Of a stretch of 56,859 bases of DNA, positions 24,440 to 33,624 are shown piece after piece. Origin of the DNA: Synergistes sp. Lineage in GTDB: Bacteria; Synergistota; Synergistia; Synergistales; Synergistaceae. The number at the start of each line of letters is the position of its first letter. The stretch's first letter is position 1. The notes below the pieces were generated by a model, which worked only from the letters and a program-made list of their open reading frames with translations, searched no databases and was not told where the DNA came from. The DNA is taken from NCBI GenBank assembly GCA_017537925.1, contig JAFYJW010000047.1, positions 1 to 56,859 of the forward strand, given 5' to 3'. The position numbers and the translations under genes are program-made.

Positions 24440-25193
24440 CGCATATGGAAATTTATCTGCCGGGTGAGATAAAAATAAGCTTTCGTTATTTTTTTGCCGC
24501 AGGCATAAAGAAATGCTTTTTCCCCGCTTGCTTTGGTCAGCTTTAATCTAACGAAAATATCACATATTTGCAGCTGTGCCAGTGTTTTTTTGTAATAAAA
24601 TGTCGCTTTTTTTTGAATAATTCTATTCTTTCCACAAAACTAATCCACAAGATTGTGAATTACTTTTTTATTTTTATATTATTTGCTTAGAAAAAGCGCT
24701 CTTTCGCCCCTTTGCGTAAATACATCATAAAATATAAGTAACTAAAAATTTTTTTATTTTACTTATATATTATATTTTTTCCACATCAAACACACTTTTT
24801 CACATCTTCCGGCATCACACGTTCGGCGTCAATAAAAAAGATAAATATCATCTTTAATCAAAGAGACAGATTTTTCTGTCTGCGAATATTTTGCGCATTT
24901 TGCTGCGTTTATCCAATGTAAAAACAGTGTGAATCATTTCGTGTATATTGGTGAATATGTATGGACAACTCATATAAGCCGATTCTAATTTTCGCCTGCA
25001 AAACCATTGACAAATCGCCGCTTTTAATCACCGCTTAAATTTTTCCCTCTTCCGGCCCCGCCCGCGCGTCATATTCTCCCGCGGCGCAAATTATCCCGCT
25101 CTTTTTTACACTTATCGATTTATCATCAATACGGTTATGATAAAATCTGTAGAAGCGGCGTTTTAATTTTTCTGTTCTTTTGGAGTGGACCTG
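24440..25193. other. oriC: candidate replication origin region upstream of dnaA
   Basis: A 750-nt gene-free, AT-rich stretch before dnaA. DnaA-box-like 9-mers (consensus TTATNCACA) are TAATCCACA at 24641-24649, TTTTCCACA at 24777-24785 (one mismatch each) and several with two mismatches (complement TGTGAATTA 24654-24662; TTTTTCACA 24796-24804). A run of almost pure A/T at 24720-24780 could serve as an unwinding element. Position next to dnaA-dnaN-recF fits a chromosomal origin. The dnaA promoter probably lies at its right end (TATGAT 25136-25141, poor -35). Confidence 0.65.
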
Positions 25194-26528
25194 ATGGATC
25201 TGGAAATGGTTTGGAAAGAATTTTGCAAATACTGCACGGACGAGATCGGAAAAGATGATAAGACAATAGAGCTTTACCTCAATTCCTGTCTTCCGTCATC
25301 GCTTGAAAACGGTGTTCTGACGCTCGACGTCCCCACAATTTTCTCAAAAAGCCAGATCAATGAACGTTACCTTGAAAAAATGAAGAAACTTTTCGAAAAA
25401 ACAGGTTTCGGAACAGACATAAAGCTTGTGGTCTCCGAATCTGAAAATATGCCGAAGCCTCCCCGCGAAGAAAAATCTGCCGGCTCAGGACAGTCCGATG
25501 TTCTCTCGAAAACCGGACTTAACCCGAATTATGTCTTCTCAGCTTTCGTCGTAGGAAAATCCAACCGGCTGCCGTACGCGGCAAGCCTTGCAGTGGCCGA
25601 CTCGCCCGGAAAGACATATAACCCGCTTTTCATCTGGGGAAAAGTCGGCCTTGGAAAAACACATCTTATGCATGCGATAGGACATCAGATTGCGGAGAGA
25701 AACCCTCATACGAAGATGCTTTATGTAAGCGCCGAAAAATTCACGAACGATCTGATAACGGCTATAAGAAACAACACAAACCAGGAATTCCGCGCCCGTT
25801 ACCGTGACCTGGACGTGCTTATGATAGACGACGTTCAGTTCATAGCCGGCAAAGAGCAGACCCAGGAGGAATTTTTCTGGACGTTCAACACCCTGCACGA
25901 CGCCAAAAAGCAGATAATAATAAGCTCCGACCGTCCGCCGAAAGACATCGAAGGCATAGCAGACAGGCTCGTGTCAAGATTCGAATGGGGACTCGTTACG
26001 GATATCCAGCCGCCTGATCTTGAAACGCGCGTCGCTATCCTTCAGAAAAAAGCCGAAATGAAAAACTATATGAACATACCGGAAGAAGTAATAATGTTCA
26101 TAGCCCAGAATATACCGAGCAACATAAGAGAGCTGGAAGGCTCCTTGAACCGCATAGTGGCATGCTCCGATCTAAACCACGAGCCGATCAATATAGAAAA
26201 CGCAAGCAGCTGGCTCAAGGATCTCATAAAAAATCATCCGTCCGGGACCGTTACGATAGGTCTTATACAGCAGCTGACGGCTGAAGCGTTCGGATTTACG
26301 GTAGAGGAACTGCTTTCCAAAAAGAGGACCGCGGACCTCGCGCTGGCAAGACAGGCTGCCATGTATGTCGCGCGCAACAAGACGAGCGAACCTCTGATCC
26401 AGATAGCATATGCATTCAACAAGAAGGATCACACTGTCGTCATCTATGCGTGCAACAAGATAGCGGAGATGATAAAAACAGATCTGCGCATCCGCTCCTT
26501 TGTAGATAACATTGTGAATAAGTTATAA
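25194..26528 (+). CDS. dnaA: chromosomal replication initiator DnaA
   Basis: A 444-residue initiator. The N-terminal DnaB/DiaA-interaction domain (~1-80) is followed by a short linker. Then comes the AAA+ domain with Walker A GKVGLGKTH (about residues 148-156) and Walker B VLMIDDVQF, and the C-terminal DNA-binding domain with the DHTVVIYACNKI signature. The ATG at 25194 follows TTTGGAG with 8-nt spacing; a GTG three codons earlier is part of the RBS region. DnaA-box clusters flank the gene on both sides. Confidence 0.97.
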   Translation: MDLEMVWKEFCKYCTDEIGKDDKTIELYLNSCLPSSLENGVLTLDVPTIFSKSQINERYLEKMKKLFEKTGFGTDIKLVVSESENMPKPPREEKSAGSGQSDVLSKTGLNPNYVFSAFVVGKSNRLPYAASLAVADSPGKTYNPLFIWGKVGLGKTHLMHAIGHQIAERNPHTKMLYVSAEKFTNDLITAIRNNTNQEFRARYRDLDVLMIDDVQFIAGKEQTQEEFFWTFNTLHDAKKQIIISSDRPPKDIEGIADRLVSRFEWGLVTDIQPPDLETRVAILQKKAEMKNYMNIPEEVIMFIAQNIPSNIRELEGSLNRIVACSDLNHEPINIENASSWLKDLIKNHPSGTVTIGLIQQLTAEAFGFTVEELLSKKRTADLALARQAAMYVARNKTSEPLIQIAYAFNKKDHTVVIYACNKIAEMIKTDLRIRSFVDNIVNKL

Positions 26529-26595
26529 TTTTTTGCGTTTTTTTCGTCTGTTTTTATGTGGGCAGTTTTATTTTTCGTTTGAAGGGTCGCTTTTT

Positions 26596-26643
26596 TGTGT
26601 ATAATGTGTATAACTTTGTGTAAATATTAATTATTTTTTCACA
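26596..26643. promoter_or_regulatory. DnaA-box cluster between dnaA and dnaN
   Basis: Two perfect, directly adjacent boxes in the same orientation (complement of TTATACACA) lie at 26596-26604 and 26605-26613. A weaker box follows at 26617-26625 and an opposed TTTTTCACA at 26635-26643. Tandem boxes beside an AT-rich tract (26620-26640 and 26720-26730) are the pattern of a DnaA unwinding site, as in the dnaA-dnaN spacer of Bacillus. They may also repress dnaN or regulate initiation. Confidence 0.7.
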
Positions 26644-26760
26644 CAGAAAATCGGCGTTCTGTTTGCTTTTTTTCGCTCTTTTTACATTTTCACACCGCCT
26701 ACTACGGCGACTGCGGTTTTAATATAATAAAGTTGTCTAAAACAGGAGGGCAAAATTATT

Positions 26761-27915
26761 ATGAAGCTTACCATCAACAAGAAACAATTTCTTGCAAGCT
26801 GGGGCCTTGCGGAAAGGAGCACTTCTGCGTCAGGGACGGTGAGCATTCTCTCGTCCGTTCTCATCAAAGCTTCTTTCGATTCCGTCATCATGCAGGCCAC
26901 GGATATAAAGACTTCCGTCATATGCAGAGCATGCGGCGTTACGGTGATAGATCCCGGTGAGGCGGTATTTCCCGTCAAGATGGTCAGCGAGCTTTTCAAA
27001 AAGGCTCCGGGCGAGGAATTTGCGATAGACGTAAACGAAGGAAAGGTCACGCTTAAGTCGGGAAGGAGCAAATATAATTTCTCAAGCTATCCTGTAAGTG
27101 AATTTCCTCCTCTGCCCTCTTCCGAAAACGCTCAGACTTTCTGCGTAGTTACAGCCGCTGATCTTGCGAGATCCATCGAAGAGGGCACGCTTGCCGCTTC
27201 GTCGGGCGAAGAGTTCCCTCTTTACCTCTCGTCAGCCAATTTCCATATTTCTTCCGGAAAGCTCAATATAGTATCGACCGACACAAGAAGGCTGGCCGTA
27301 TCATCTTCCGGCGTGAGCTCTTCTGCGGACAACGTGTCGGCGCTGCTTCCTATGAAGGGAGTAAAAGAGCTTCAGAGAGTGATATCGACGCTTCCTCCCG
27401 AATCTGAGATTAAAATTCTTTTTGATGAAGCACAGTTTTACTTTAAAACGGAAACAGTCGAGTTTGCTGTTCGCCGTGTAGAATCAAAATTCCCTCCGTA
27501 TGAAAAGATATTGCCCACGTCAAGCACTCTCGACGCGGTAGTTGACAGAGCAGACCTTATTTCCGCCCTCGAAAGGGTAGACGTCATAGTCCGTGATTTC
27601 AACCGCATGGTAGTTATGGATGTGGCGCCGGGGTCCAATCTGATCCTTCAGGGGCGCGCTCCTGACTTCGGCAACGCAAAGGAAGAAATAGAGGCCAAGG
27701 CTGAAGGAGAAGGGCTCAGAATAGCGGTGAACTCCAAGTTTTTCCTTGAGGCGCTCAGAGTCATAAGGGATCCCGAAGTTAAGATATCCTTTAACGGAGC
27801 GTCGGGACATATGAGCGTAAAGCGCTGCGACGGGGAAGATTTCCTCTGCATGATAGCGCCTATAAACCTCTCTGCCGAAGAGCTTGCGATGTTCGACAGA
27901 GAATCAGAACAGTAG
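26761..27915 (+). CDS. dnaN: DNA polymerase III beta subunit (sliding clamp)
   Basis: A 384-residue ring-forming clamp with three repeated clamp domains. The N-terminal MKLTINKKQFLASWGLAE and the C-terminal ending LCMIAPINL are typical. The clamp tethers DNA polymerase III and other partners to DNA. The RBS AGGAGGG precedes the ATG at 26761. It ends in TAG two bases before the recF start, so UAG is used as an ordinary stop in this organism. Confidence 0.97.
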   Translation: MKLTINKKQFLASWGLAERSTSASGTVSILSSVLIKASFDSVIMQATDIKTSVICRACGVTVIDPGEAVFPVKMVSELFKKAPGEEFAIDVNEGKVTLKSGRSKYNFSSYPVSEFPPLPSSENAQTFCVVTAADLARSIEEGTLAASSGEEFPLYLSSANFHISSGKLNIVSTDTRRLAVSSSGVSSSADNVSALLPMKGVKELQRVISTLPPESEIKILFDEAQFYFKTETVEFAVRRVESKFPPYEKILPTSSTLDAVVDRADLISALERVDVIVRDFNRMVVMDVAPGSNLILQGRAPDFGNAKEEIEAKAEGEGLRIAVNSKFFLEALRVIRDPEVKISFNGASGHMSVKRCDGEDFLCMIAPINLSAEELAMFDRESEQ

Positions 27916-27916
27916 T

Positions 27917-28981
27917 ATGGGATTTACGAGGGTAAGGTTCAATAATTTTAAGAATATAGAGCCCCGGGAGATGAAATGGTCCCCGGGGCTGAATTTGCTT
28001 ACAGGCGGAAACGGAGCCGGCAAGACCAATATTCTTGAGGGAATAAGCATCATCTCCGGCTGGGGCACGCTTGAAAAGGGAGAAAAGACTTCCGATATCC
28101 CTACCTGGAACAGCGGCTCTTCTGAAGTGCAGCTCACAGGGGAGATCTCCTCCGGGGAAATAATAAAAGTAAAAATAGCTAAGAGGTTTTTTATAAAAGT
28201 CGACGATAAGACGGTAACGGCGTCCGAACTCAGATGGAAGACGCCGGTCCTTTCTTTTCTCTCCGAAGACGTTTCGATAGTCGAAGGATCTTCTTCAAGC
28301 CGCAGAAGGCTTTTGGATATGATGCTTGCTATCATTGTTCCGTCCTATGCTTTCCGCCTTTCGGAGTACAGGCGCGGGGTGCGTCAGAAAGCTCTCTTCC
28401 TCAAAAAAGGAATGCCGACGATGGTCGTCGACAGGGCGCTGCTTCCTCTTGCAGCCTGGCTGTGGAAGATGAGAGAAGAGGGAGTGAAGCTTCTTTCGGA
28501 AGAGCTGAAAGGTCTTTCGGATCTGACCCCGGCCAAAACAGAACTTTCCCTGAAAAGAGGCGGAGCCGGAATGCGCGCCGATCTTGAAGAAGATTACAGC
28601 GCAGCGGTTTTTTCTTACAGAGAAAGAGAGGCTGCTCTTAAATTTCCGATAGTCGGGCCTCACAGGGACGATATAATAATAACGGCGGACGGAAGACAGG
28701 CTTCGTCCTCCCTCAGCAGAGGGCTCAGAAGGCGCACGGCAGTCTCTCTTATGCTTGCCGCGGCAGACGGAGTCAGAAGAAAAACCGGGAAGAACGCTGT
28801 CCTTCTCCTTGATGAAGTTACGGCCGAACTTGATGAAAACGGCCGAAATATACTCTTTGATTCTCTGCTCTCCCGTGGGACACAGGTATTTGCAGCAACT
28901 GCGGAACCGTTCAAACTCGATATTCCGTGCGCGGTCCATACGGTAAAAGACGGAAGGATAACGGAGAGCATAAACAGCTGA
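27917..28981 (+). CDS. recF: DNA replication/repair protein RecF
   Basis: A 354-residue SMC-like ATPase that helps load RecA at gaps. Walker A GGNGAGKT is at residues 30-37. The family motif PHRDDI, an ABC-type signature region with LSRGLRRRTAV and the Walker B VLLLDEVTAELD lie in the C-terminal third. I chose the ATG 2 nt after the dnaN stop because it begins with the usual FxNF region; an upstream in-frame ATG at 27884 would overlap dnaN. No clear RBS is present, so it probably depends on coupling with dnaN. Confidence 0.93.
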   Translation: MGFTRVRFNNFKNIEPREMKWSPGLNLLTGGNGAGKTNILEGISIISGWGTLEKGEKTSDIPTWNSGSSEVQLTGEISSGEIIKVKIAKRFFIKVDDKTVTASELRWKTPVLSFLSEDVSIVEGSSSSRRRLLDMMLAIIVPSYAFRLSEYRRGVRQKALFLKKGMPTMVVDRALLPLAAWLWKMREEGVKLLSEELKGLSDLTPAKTELSLKRGGAGMRADLEEDYSAAVFSYREREAALKFPIVGPHRDDIIITADGRQASSSLSRGLRRRTAVSLMLAAADGVRRKTGKNAVLLLDEVTAELDENGRNILFDSLLSRGTQVFAATAEPFKLDIPCAVHTVKDGRITESINS

Positions 28982-29031
28982 TACGGTCAGCGCCGAAATC
29001 AATATTTTTGTCCGGAAACGAAGGAATTCTG

Positions 29032-30903
29032 ATGCAGATAAACGAAACTTACGACGTTATAGTCATAGGGGGAGGACACGCCGGATGCGAAGCGGCGCTC
29101 GCCGCTTCAAGAATGGGCGCAAAGACTCTTATGCTGTGCCTTTATCTCGACAGCATAGCCATGATGCCGTGCAATCCGTCCATAGGCGGCCCGGCAAAGG
29201 GGCATATAGTACGGGAGATAGACGCGCTCGGAGGAGAGTGCGCCGCAGCTGCCGACGCCTCGACAAGACATCTGCGCTGGCTCAACACGTCAAAAGGAGC
29301 GGCCGTAAGGACGCTGCGCGCACAGTGCAGTCCGCGCCGCTACAGCGATCACTACAGGACTGCTCTGCTTCTTCAGAAAAATCTCGATCTGCATCAGGCT
29401 CAGGTATCGTCCCTGATCGTTTCCGGAGGATGCGTTAAGGGCGTCAAAATAAAGACCGGACAGAGCTTCTTCGCAGAAAGCGTCGTCCTTGCGTCCGGAA
29501 CCTACCTTGACGCTAAGATCCATATCGGACTTACCTCGCACAAATCGGGCCCGCTCGGCATGATATCGGTATCGGATCTCTCGGAAGACCTTGTAAATAA
29601 CGGCATAGAAACAGGCAGGCTGCGCACAGATACGACGCCGAGGCTTCACTTTGACAGCATAGACTGGGACGCGCTTGACTGTCAGAAAAGCATAGAAGAG
29701 CCTCAGGCGTTTTCCCACTTCGGCGAGAAAAAAGTATATGACGAGATGATCTGCGGCCTCACCAGGACAAACGCGAAGACTCATGAAATAATACGCAGGT
29801 ATTTTAATGAGTCGCCGCTGTATACCGGAAAGCTGGGTACTAAAGGGCCCAGATATTGCCCCTCGATAGACGATAAGATAATAAAGTTCCCCGAAAAGGA
29901 TACTCATCCCATCTTTCTTGAACCGATAACCTCTGAGGGGAAGGAAGTGTATGTACAGAACTTCTCCACTTCGATGTGCCTGGAGGCTCAGTTTGAAAGC
30001 ATAAGGACGATAAAGGGCTGCGAACATGCCCATATCCTGCGCCCCGGCTATGCTATCGAGTACGATTTCGTGCCGCCTACGCAGCTTTACCCGTGGCTTG
30101 AGACCAAAGCGGTAAAAAATCTCTTTCTTGCGGGCCAGATAAACGGGACTTCCGGATATGAGGAAGCAGCCGGCCAGGGGCTTGTGGCGGGGATAAACGC
30201 GGCTCTCCGCGTCAGGGGAGAGGAACCATTTACGCTGAGGCGCGACGAGTCCTATATAGGCGTGCTGATAGACGACCTTGTGACGAAAGGCACGGAAGAA
30301 CCTTACAGAATGCTTACGAGCAGATGCGAGTACAGGCTGCTTCTCCGTCATGACAACGCGGCCGAGCGCCTCTGCAGAAAAGGATTTGAAGCAGGATTGC
30401 TTTCCGAAGAGAAATATGCCCGCTGTCTTGCCGCGGCAGAGACCGAGAAACAGGAAAAAGCAAGGCTCTCGGCATTTAAGATCTCCCCGTCGGACGAAGT
30501 AAACGGCAAACTGTCGGAAGCGGGTTCTTCACCTCTTGCGGAAACGATGTCCGCGGCAGATCTTCTGCGCCGTCCTGAGGTGGACTGGCGTTTCATCCGC
30601 GATATGACCGGTTCTGACGCGCCGGAAGAGACATTGGAAAAGATCGCGAACGAATTTAAATATGAGGGCTACATAGAAAGACAGCGGCGCCAGGTCGAAA
30701 AATTCCGCAGGATGGAACAGCTGAAGATACCGAAATATATAAATTACGGCGAGCTGACGGGGCTCTCCGCCGAGGGGCGAGGAAAACTAAAAGCTATATC
30801 TCCCTCCACGCTCGGACAGGCGTCGAGGATTCCCGGCGTGCCGCCGGCAGACATACAGCTTCTCTGGGTCGCGATAGAAAGAGGCAGGAATGTCTCACGG
30901 TAA
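29032..30903 (+). CDS. mnmG: tRNA uridine-5-carboxymethylaminomethyl modification enzyme MnmG
   Basis: A 623-residue FAD enzyme (also GidA) that, with MnmE, modifies U34 in certain tRNAs. The N-terminal dinucleotide motif VIVIGGGHAGCEAA is followed by the MPCNPSIGGPAKGH signature, and the C-terminal part carries the YxGYIxRQ motif (here YEGYIERQ). The ATG at 29032 with AAGGAA upstream gives the usual start; an in-frame extension into recF lacks an RBS. It is located beside dnaA/recF, as in many bacteria. Confidence 0.96.
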   Translation: MQINETYDVIVIGGGHAGCEAALAASRMGAKTLMLCLYLDSIAMMPCNPSIGGPAKGHIVREIDALGGECAAAADASTRHLRWLNTSKGAAVRTLRAQCSPRRYSDHYRTALLLQKNLDLHQAQVSSLIVSGGCVKGVKIKTGQSFFAESVVLASGTYLDAKIHIGLTSHKSGPLGMISVSDLSEDLVNNGIETGRLRTDTTPRLHFDSIDWDALDCQKSIEEPQAFSHFGEKKVYDEMICGLTRTNAKTHEIIRRYFNESPLYTGKLGTKGPRYCPSIDDKIIKFPEKDTHPIFLEPITSEGKEVYVQNFSTSMCLEAQFESIRTIKGCEHAHILRPGYAIEYDFVPPTQLYPWLETKAVKNLFLAGQINGTSGYEEAAGQGLVAGINAALRVRGEEPFTLRRDESYIGVLIDDLVTKGTEEPYRMLTSRCEYRLLLRHDNAAERLCRKGFEAGLLSEEKYARCLAAAETEKQEKARLSAFKISPSDEVNGKLSEAGSSPLAETMSAADLLRRPEVDWRFIRDMTGSDAPEETLEKIANEFKYEGYIERQRRQVEKFRRMEQLKIPKYINYGELTGLSAEGRGKLKAISPSTLGQASRIPGVPPADIQLLWVAIERGRNVSR

Positions 30904-31423
30904 AGCGGCCGCGGCTGCGGCGGAGATCATAAAAAAAGGCATGGAGGACGCTTCGGCTTCCGCGGAGAGCGAAAGCTGGAACCGCCTTGCGCTTGCATTA
31001 AAGCTTTCGGAGCTCTGCGACCGCTGGAAGGAATTCGCCGGCGGGCCGCTTTCGGCAAAGAGCCAGCCGGCCTCATGCGAATATATCGAAGACTATATCA
31101 AGATCACTATAAATGTCTCTGAAAGTTCGGTGCTTGCGGCAGCAAGATTCCGCAAAGCCGGCATCGAAAGGAAACTGAAACAATTCCTGAAAACAGAAAA
31201 ACTTAAGACCGAGATGAAGATAGGGCCTGTTATCCCCGCATCCTCGGTATCCGCACCTGTTCCTCCATATCTCAGAAGGGCGCCGGTCCTGCTGGCAGAA
31301 GAAGATATAGAAAAAGAAAAAAAAGAATTCGAGGAAGCCGGCGTCTCGGATACTCTTGCCTGCGGCATGGCGCGGGTAAAGCTTTCAGCGGAAAAACTTG
31401 CAAAAAGGAAAAAAAGAGAATGA
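30890..31423 (+). CDS. DUF721 protein, possible DciA-type helicase loader
   Basis: A 177-residue protein overlapping the end of mnmG by 14 nt. Residues ~35-100 fit the DUF721 pattern: a W-x-x-F/V-G/A motif (DRWKEFAGGPL), then a beta-rich stretch with IKITINVSESSVLAAARF and a helix. In DciA, the ancestral DnaB-helicase operator, this domain has a KH-like fold. The C-terminal half is charged, with Lys/Glu-rich helices. The position next to the replication block supports a replication role; assignment rests on motif and context. Confidence 0.7.
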   Translation: MSHGKAAAAAAEIIKKGMEDASASAESESWNRLALALKLSELCDRWKEFAGGPLSAKSQPASCEYIEDYIKITINVSESSVLAAARFRKAGIERKLKQFLKTEKLKTEMKIGPVIPASSVSAPVPPYLRRAPVLLAEEDIEKEKKEFEEAGVSDTLACGMARVKLSAEKLAKRKKRE

Positions 31424-31463
31424 ACTTTCTCTTATTTATAAAGGTTATATCGCAAAAATTCTT

Positions 31464-31492
31464 TTTCAAAAAAAGGCTGTTTGTGATATGAT
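31464..31492 (+). promoter_or_regulatory. candidate promoter of the superoxide reductase gene
   Basis: TATGAT at 31487-31492 with an upstream TG (extended -10) and TTTCAA at 31464-31469 at 17-nt spacing. The leader to the gene is about 45 nt. Confidence 0.4.
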
Positions 31493-31543
31493 ACTTAATA
31501 TCGTGAAAGAGAAGCAAAAACTAAAAAACGGGAGGAATGTAAA

Positions 31544-31936
31544 ATGAAAATAGGAGAAACCATAAAAGACGGAGACTTTAAAGCCGAGAAACATGTGCCG
31601 ACGATAGAAGCGCCGGATAAGATAAAGGCCGGCGAAGAAGCTCTGGTCAAGGTGATGGTCGGAGCGGAGATTAAGCATCCCAACACCCCGCTGCATCACA
31701 TAAGCTGGATACAGCTCTTCTTCAAGCCCGACAACGGTCTTGTCGCAGACGTGGCGAAATTCTGCTATGAGGCGCACAACGATACGATGAACCTTGAGAA
31801 CCCGGGCTTCATCTCCGCGGAACCCGCAAGCTGCGTAAGAATCTTCCCGGCAAAGTCGGGTACCCTTATCGCCGTCAGCTACTGCAACCTTCACGGACTT
31901 TGGGAGAGCTCGAAGAGGATAGAAGTGGAAGCGTAA
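31544..31936 (+). CDS. superoxide reductase (neelaredoxin, one-iron type)
   Basis: A 130-residue protein that reduces superoxide to peroxide in the cytoplasm of anaerobes without producing oxygen. The mononuclear iron ligands are in place: His17 (after Glu15-Lys16), His45, His51, and Cys114 with His117 in YCNLHG. The N-terminal rubredoxin-like desulforedoxin domain of two-iron desulfoferrodoxins is absent. The RBS GGGAGG is 8 nt from the ATG. It is monocistronic, with its own promoter and terminator. Electron donors are not nearby. Confidence 0.92.
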   Translation: MKIGETIKDGDFKAEKHVPTIEAPDKIKAGEEALVKVMVGAEIKHPNTPLHHISWIQLFFKPDNGLVADVAKFCYEAHNDTMNLENPGFISAEPASCVRIFPAKSGTLIAVSYCNLHGLWESSKRIEVEA

Positions 31937-31999
31937 AACGCTTTTTTGCTCCTGCTGTCGTCCGAAGTATTGAACTTAAGTTTTTCCGTAAAAACTGAT

Positions 32000-32039
32000 A
32001 AAGCGGCAGGCTTTCGTCAAAGCCCGCCGCTTTCTTTTT
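32000..32039 (+). terminator. terminator of the superoxide reductase gene
   Basis: A 15-bp stem with one mismatch (32000-32014 with 32019-32033) and a 4-nt loop, followed by C and five T. Confidence 0.85.
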
Positions 32040-32124
32040 ATAATAAAATAAAAGGGTCAAATCACTAATTATTTTTCATAAGCGGAAAGTGCTTTTATCT
32101 GATTTTTCCGTATCCGTGAAAATG

Positions 32125-32221
32125 TTATCCACAAGATTTTCGGCTAAAAAGCCCTCTGTTTTTTTCCTGATATCGCAAAAATGAGCTTCATTCACAATAT
32201 ATATTCACAAAATGTGGATAA
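32125..32221. promoter_or_regulatory. second DnaA-box cluster with two perfect boxes
   Basis: TTATCCACA at 32125-32133 and its inverted copy TGTGGATAA at 32213-32221 are both perfect 9-mers. Weaker TTCACA-type boxes lie between them (around 32190 and 32205) in an AT-rich stretch. It lies in a 600-nt gene-free gap 7 kb from dnaA. It could be part of a split origin, a DnaA titration site or a regulatory site. Confidence 0.65.
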
Positions 32222-32537
32222 ATCCCCCGGTGATTCGGCGCAATTTTTGTGTCACTTTAAAAAATTAGCCTTATTGACTATGTTGAAATTTTCAGCTTAT
32301 TAATTATGGTTTAAAAAGAAGCCGTGAGGCAAAAAACACGCTTCATGGCCATGTTTTTTTGCGCCTGCGTCTTTGCGGCGGCAGGCTTTTGCGCAGCGGA
32401 ACACCGCAGCAGCGTTAAAAGCGGCCAGGCTTTGCATTTTGCAAAAATAACAACACAGACAGCGGCGCTTCAGCGGCACAGCAAAAACTGCCGGCACAGC
32501 AGCGAAGCGCAGCGGAAATTGTGAAAAAACGCGCGCC
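32222..32537. other. non-coding stretch
   Basis: AT-rich up to about 32310, then higher GC. One weak open frame (32324-32524, plus) begins like a signal peptide but has no convincing RBS and no recognisable product. I see no terminator or RNA gene. Confidence 0.35.
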
Positions 32538-32882
32538 TCAGCGTCTTGCTATCGCGGCTCCTATCACCAGGACTTCTTCGCCGCTGTTTTCAATGCCGTG
32601 CGAACAGCCTTTGCGGCAGAGCATTATATCGCCCGCGCTTACGGCGATGCTTTCGTCTCCCTCGGTGTATACGCCGCAGCCTGACATTATAAAGTAGACC
32701 TCTTCGTTTTCCGCGTGCTTATGGAAACTGATGGATGTGCCAGGCTCAAGTTCCAGGCGCGTCGCCATCGTGAACGCTCCGTCCGTATCCGGGATGTTTA
32801 CAGGGAAAGAAAGCGCTTTCCCTTTGCCGCTTCCTCCCAGTTTTTCTCTTTTGACGCCCTCGTTCTGGTTTTTTAAGATCAT
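32538..32882 (-). CDS. cupin-domain protein
   Basis: A 114-residue single-domain cupin. The metal-binding motif 1 (HKHAENEEVYFIMSG, with two His and a Glu) and a shorter motif 2 (GDIMLCRKGCSHGIEN) are visible, so it can probably bind a divalent metal. The ATG at 32882 has AGGAGAG upstream. Such small cupins may bind sugars or act as isomerases or oxidases; the neighbours give no clue. Confidence 0.8.
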   Translation of the reverse strand: MILKNQNEGVKREKLGGSGKGKALSFPVNIPDTDGAFTMATRLELEPGTSISFHKHAENEEVYFIMSGCGVYTEGDESIAVSAGDIMLCRKGCSHGIENSGEEVLVIGAAIARR

Positions 32883-33047
32883 GGCGGTCTCTCCTTTGTC
32901 TGAAATGCTGTGCGTGCGTATCAATTATATCTGTTTTTTCTACCTGATTCTCAATTTTTGTTGAAAAAAAGAGTTATTTATATTTGACTAATACTAACTA
33001 AAAGAGATGACGACAGCGCGGCAGATTTTTTCTGCCGGAGAATATTT

Positions 33048-33617
33048 TCAGGGAATCGCTTTTATGATTATCTCCGCTGCTATCGCAAGCAGCGCTGCTC
33101 CGCCGAGGTATTCGGCCTTTTTGCCTAATCCGGCGCCTATTTTTTTGCCGGCGAGGCTTCCGGCGAATGAAAGTGAAAAGGTTATTATCCCGGCCAGGAC
33201 CGCGAGCAGCAGCGCGGAGCCTCCGGTGATCTTAACGGAAAAACCCGCCGCGAGCGCGTCGAGTGATGTGGCGAAGGCAAGGATGACGACATTTCTGAAA
33301 GTGACGGACATGAGCGCTTTTTCATCATGCTCTTTCCCGCTGCCGGCTTCTCTTATCATATTAACTGCTATCCATATAATAAGGGCCGCCGCGGCCCAGG
33401 GGGCCCATCTGCCGAGCAGCGCGCCGGCGCGGTCGGCGGCCATCCCCCCCGCAAGCGGCATGAAAAGCTGGAAAAAGCCGAACGCGCCGCCTAAAGTCAG
33501 AGCGTCGCGCAGAGAAAGCTTTTCGTGACAGAGTCCTATGCATATCGAAACTGAAAAGGCGTCCATCGCAAGCGCCGCTGCGGCCGCGGCCTGCATTATG
33601 AGATAAGAGGCGGTCAT
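33048..33617 (-). CDS. mntP: MntP-type manganese efflux pump
   Basis: A 189-residue membrane protein with six hydrophobic segments in two repeated halves. The family's acidic motifs are present: AMDAFSVSI near residue 17 and TSLDALAAGF near residue 115. MntP exports Mn2+ when it is in excess. It starts 7 nt after the stop of the upstream AI-2E-type gene, so the two are cotranscribed. I saw no yybP-ykoY manganese riboswitch upstream of the pair. Confidence 0.87.
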   Translation of the reverse strand: MTASYLIMQAAAAAALAMDAFSVSICIGLCHEKLSLRDALTLGGAFGFFQLFMPLAGGMAADRAGALLGRWAPWAAAALIIWIAVNMIREAGSGKEHDEKALMSVTFRNVVILAFATSLDALAAGFSVKITGGSALLLAVLAGIITFSLSFAGSLAGKKIGAGLGKKAEYLGGAALLAIAAEIIIKAIP

Positions 33618-33624
33618 GCCTGTG

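Noticed and set aside
32324-32524. A 66-codon plus-strand ORF with a signal-peptide-like start
   Set aside because: No convincing RBS, GTG start, low-complexity His/Ser-rich end, and a competing open frame on the other strand; probably chance.
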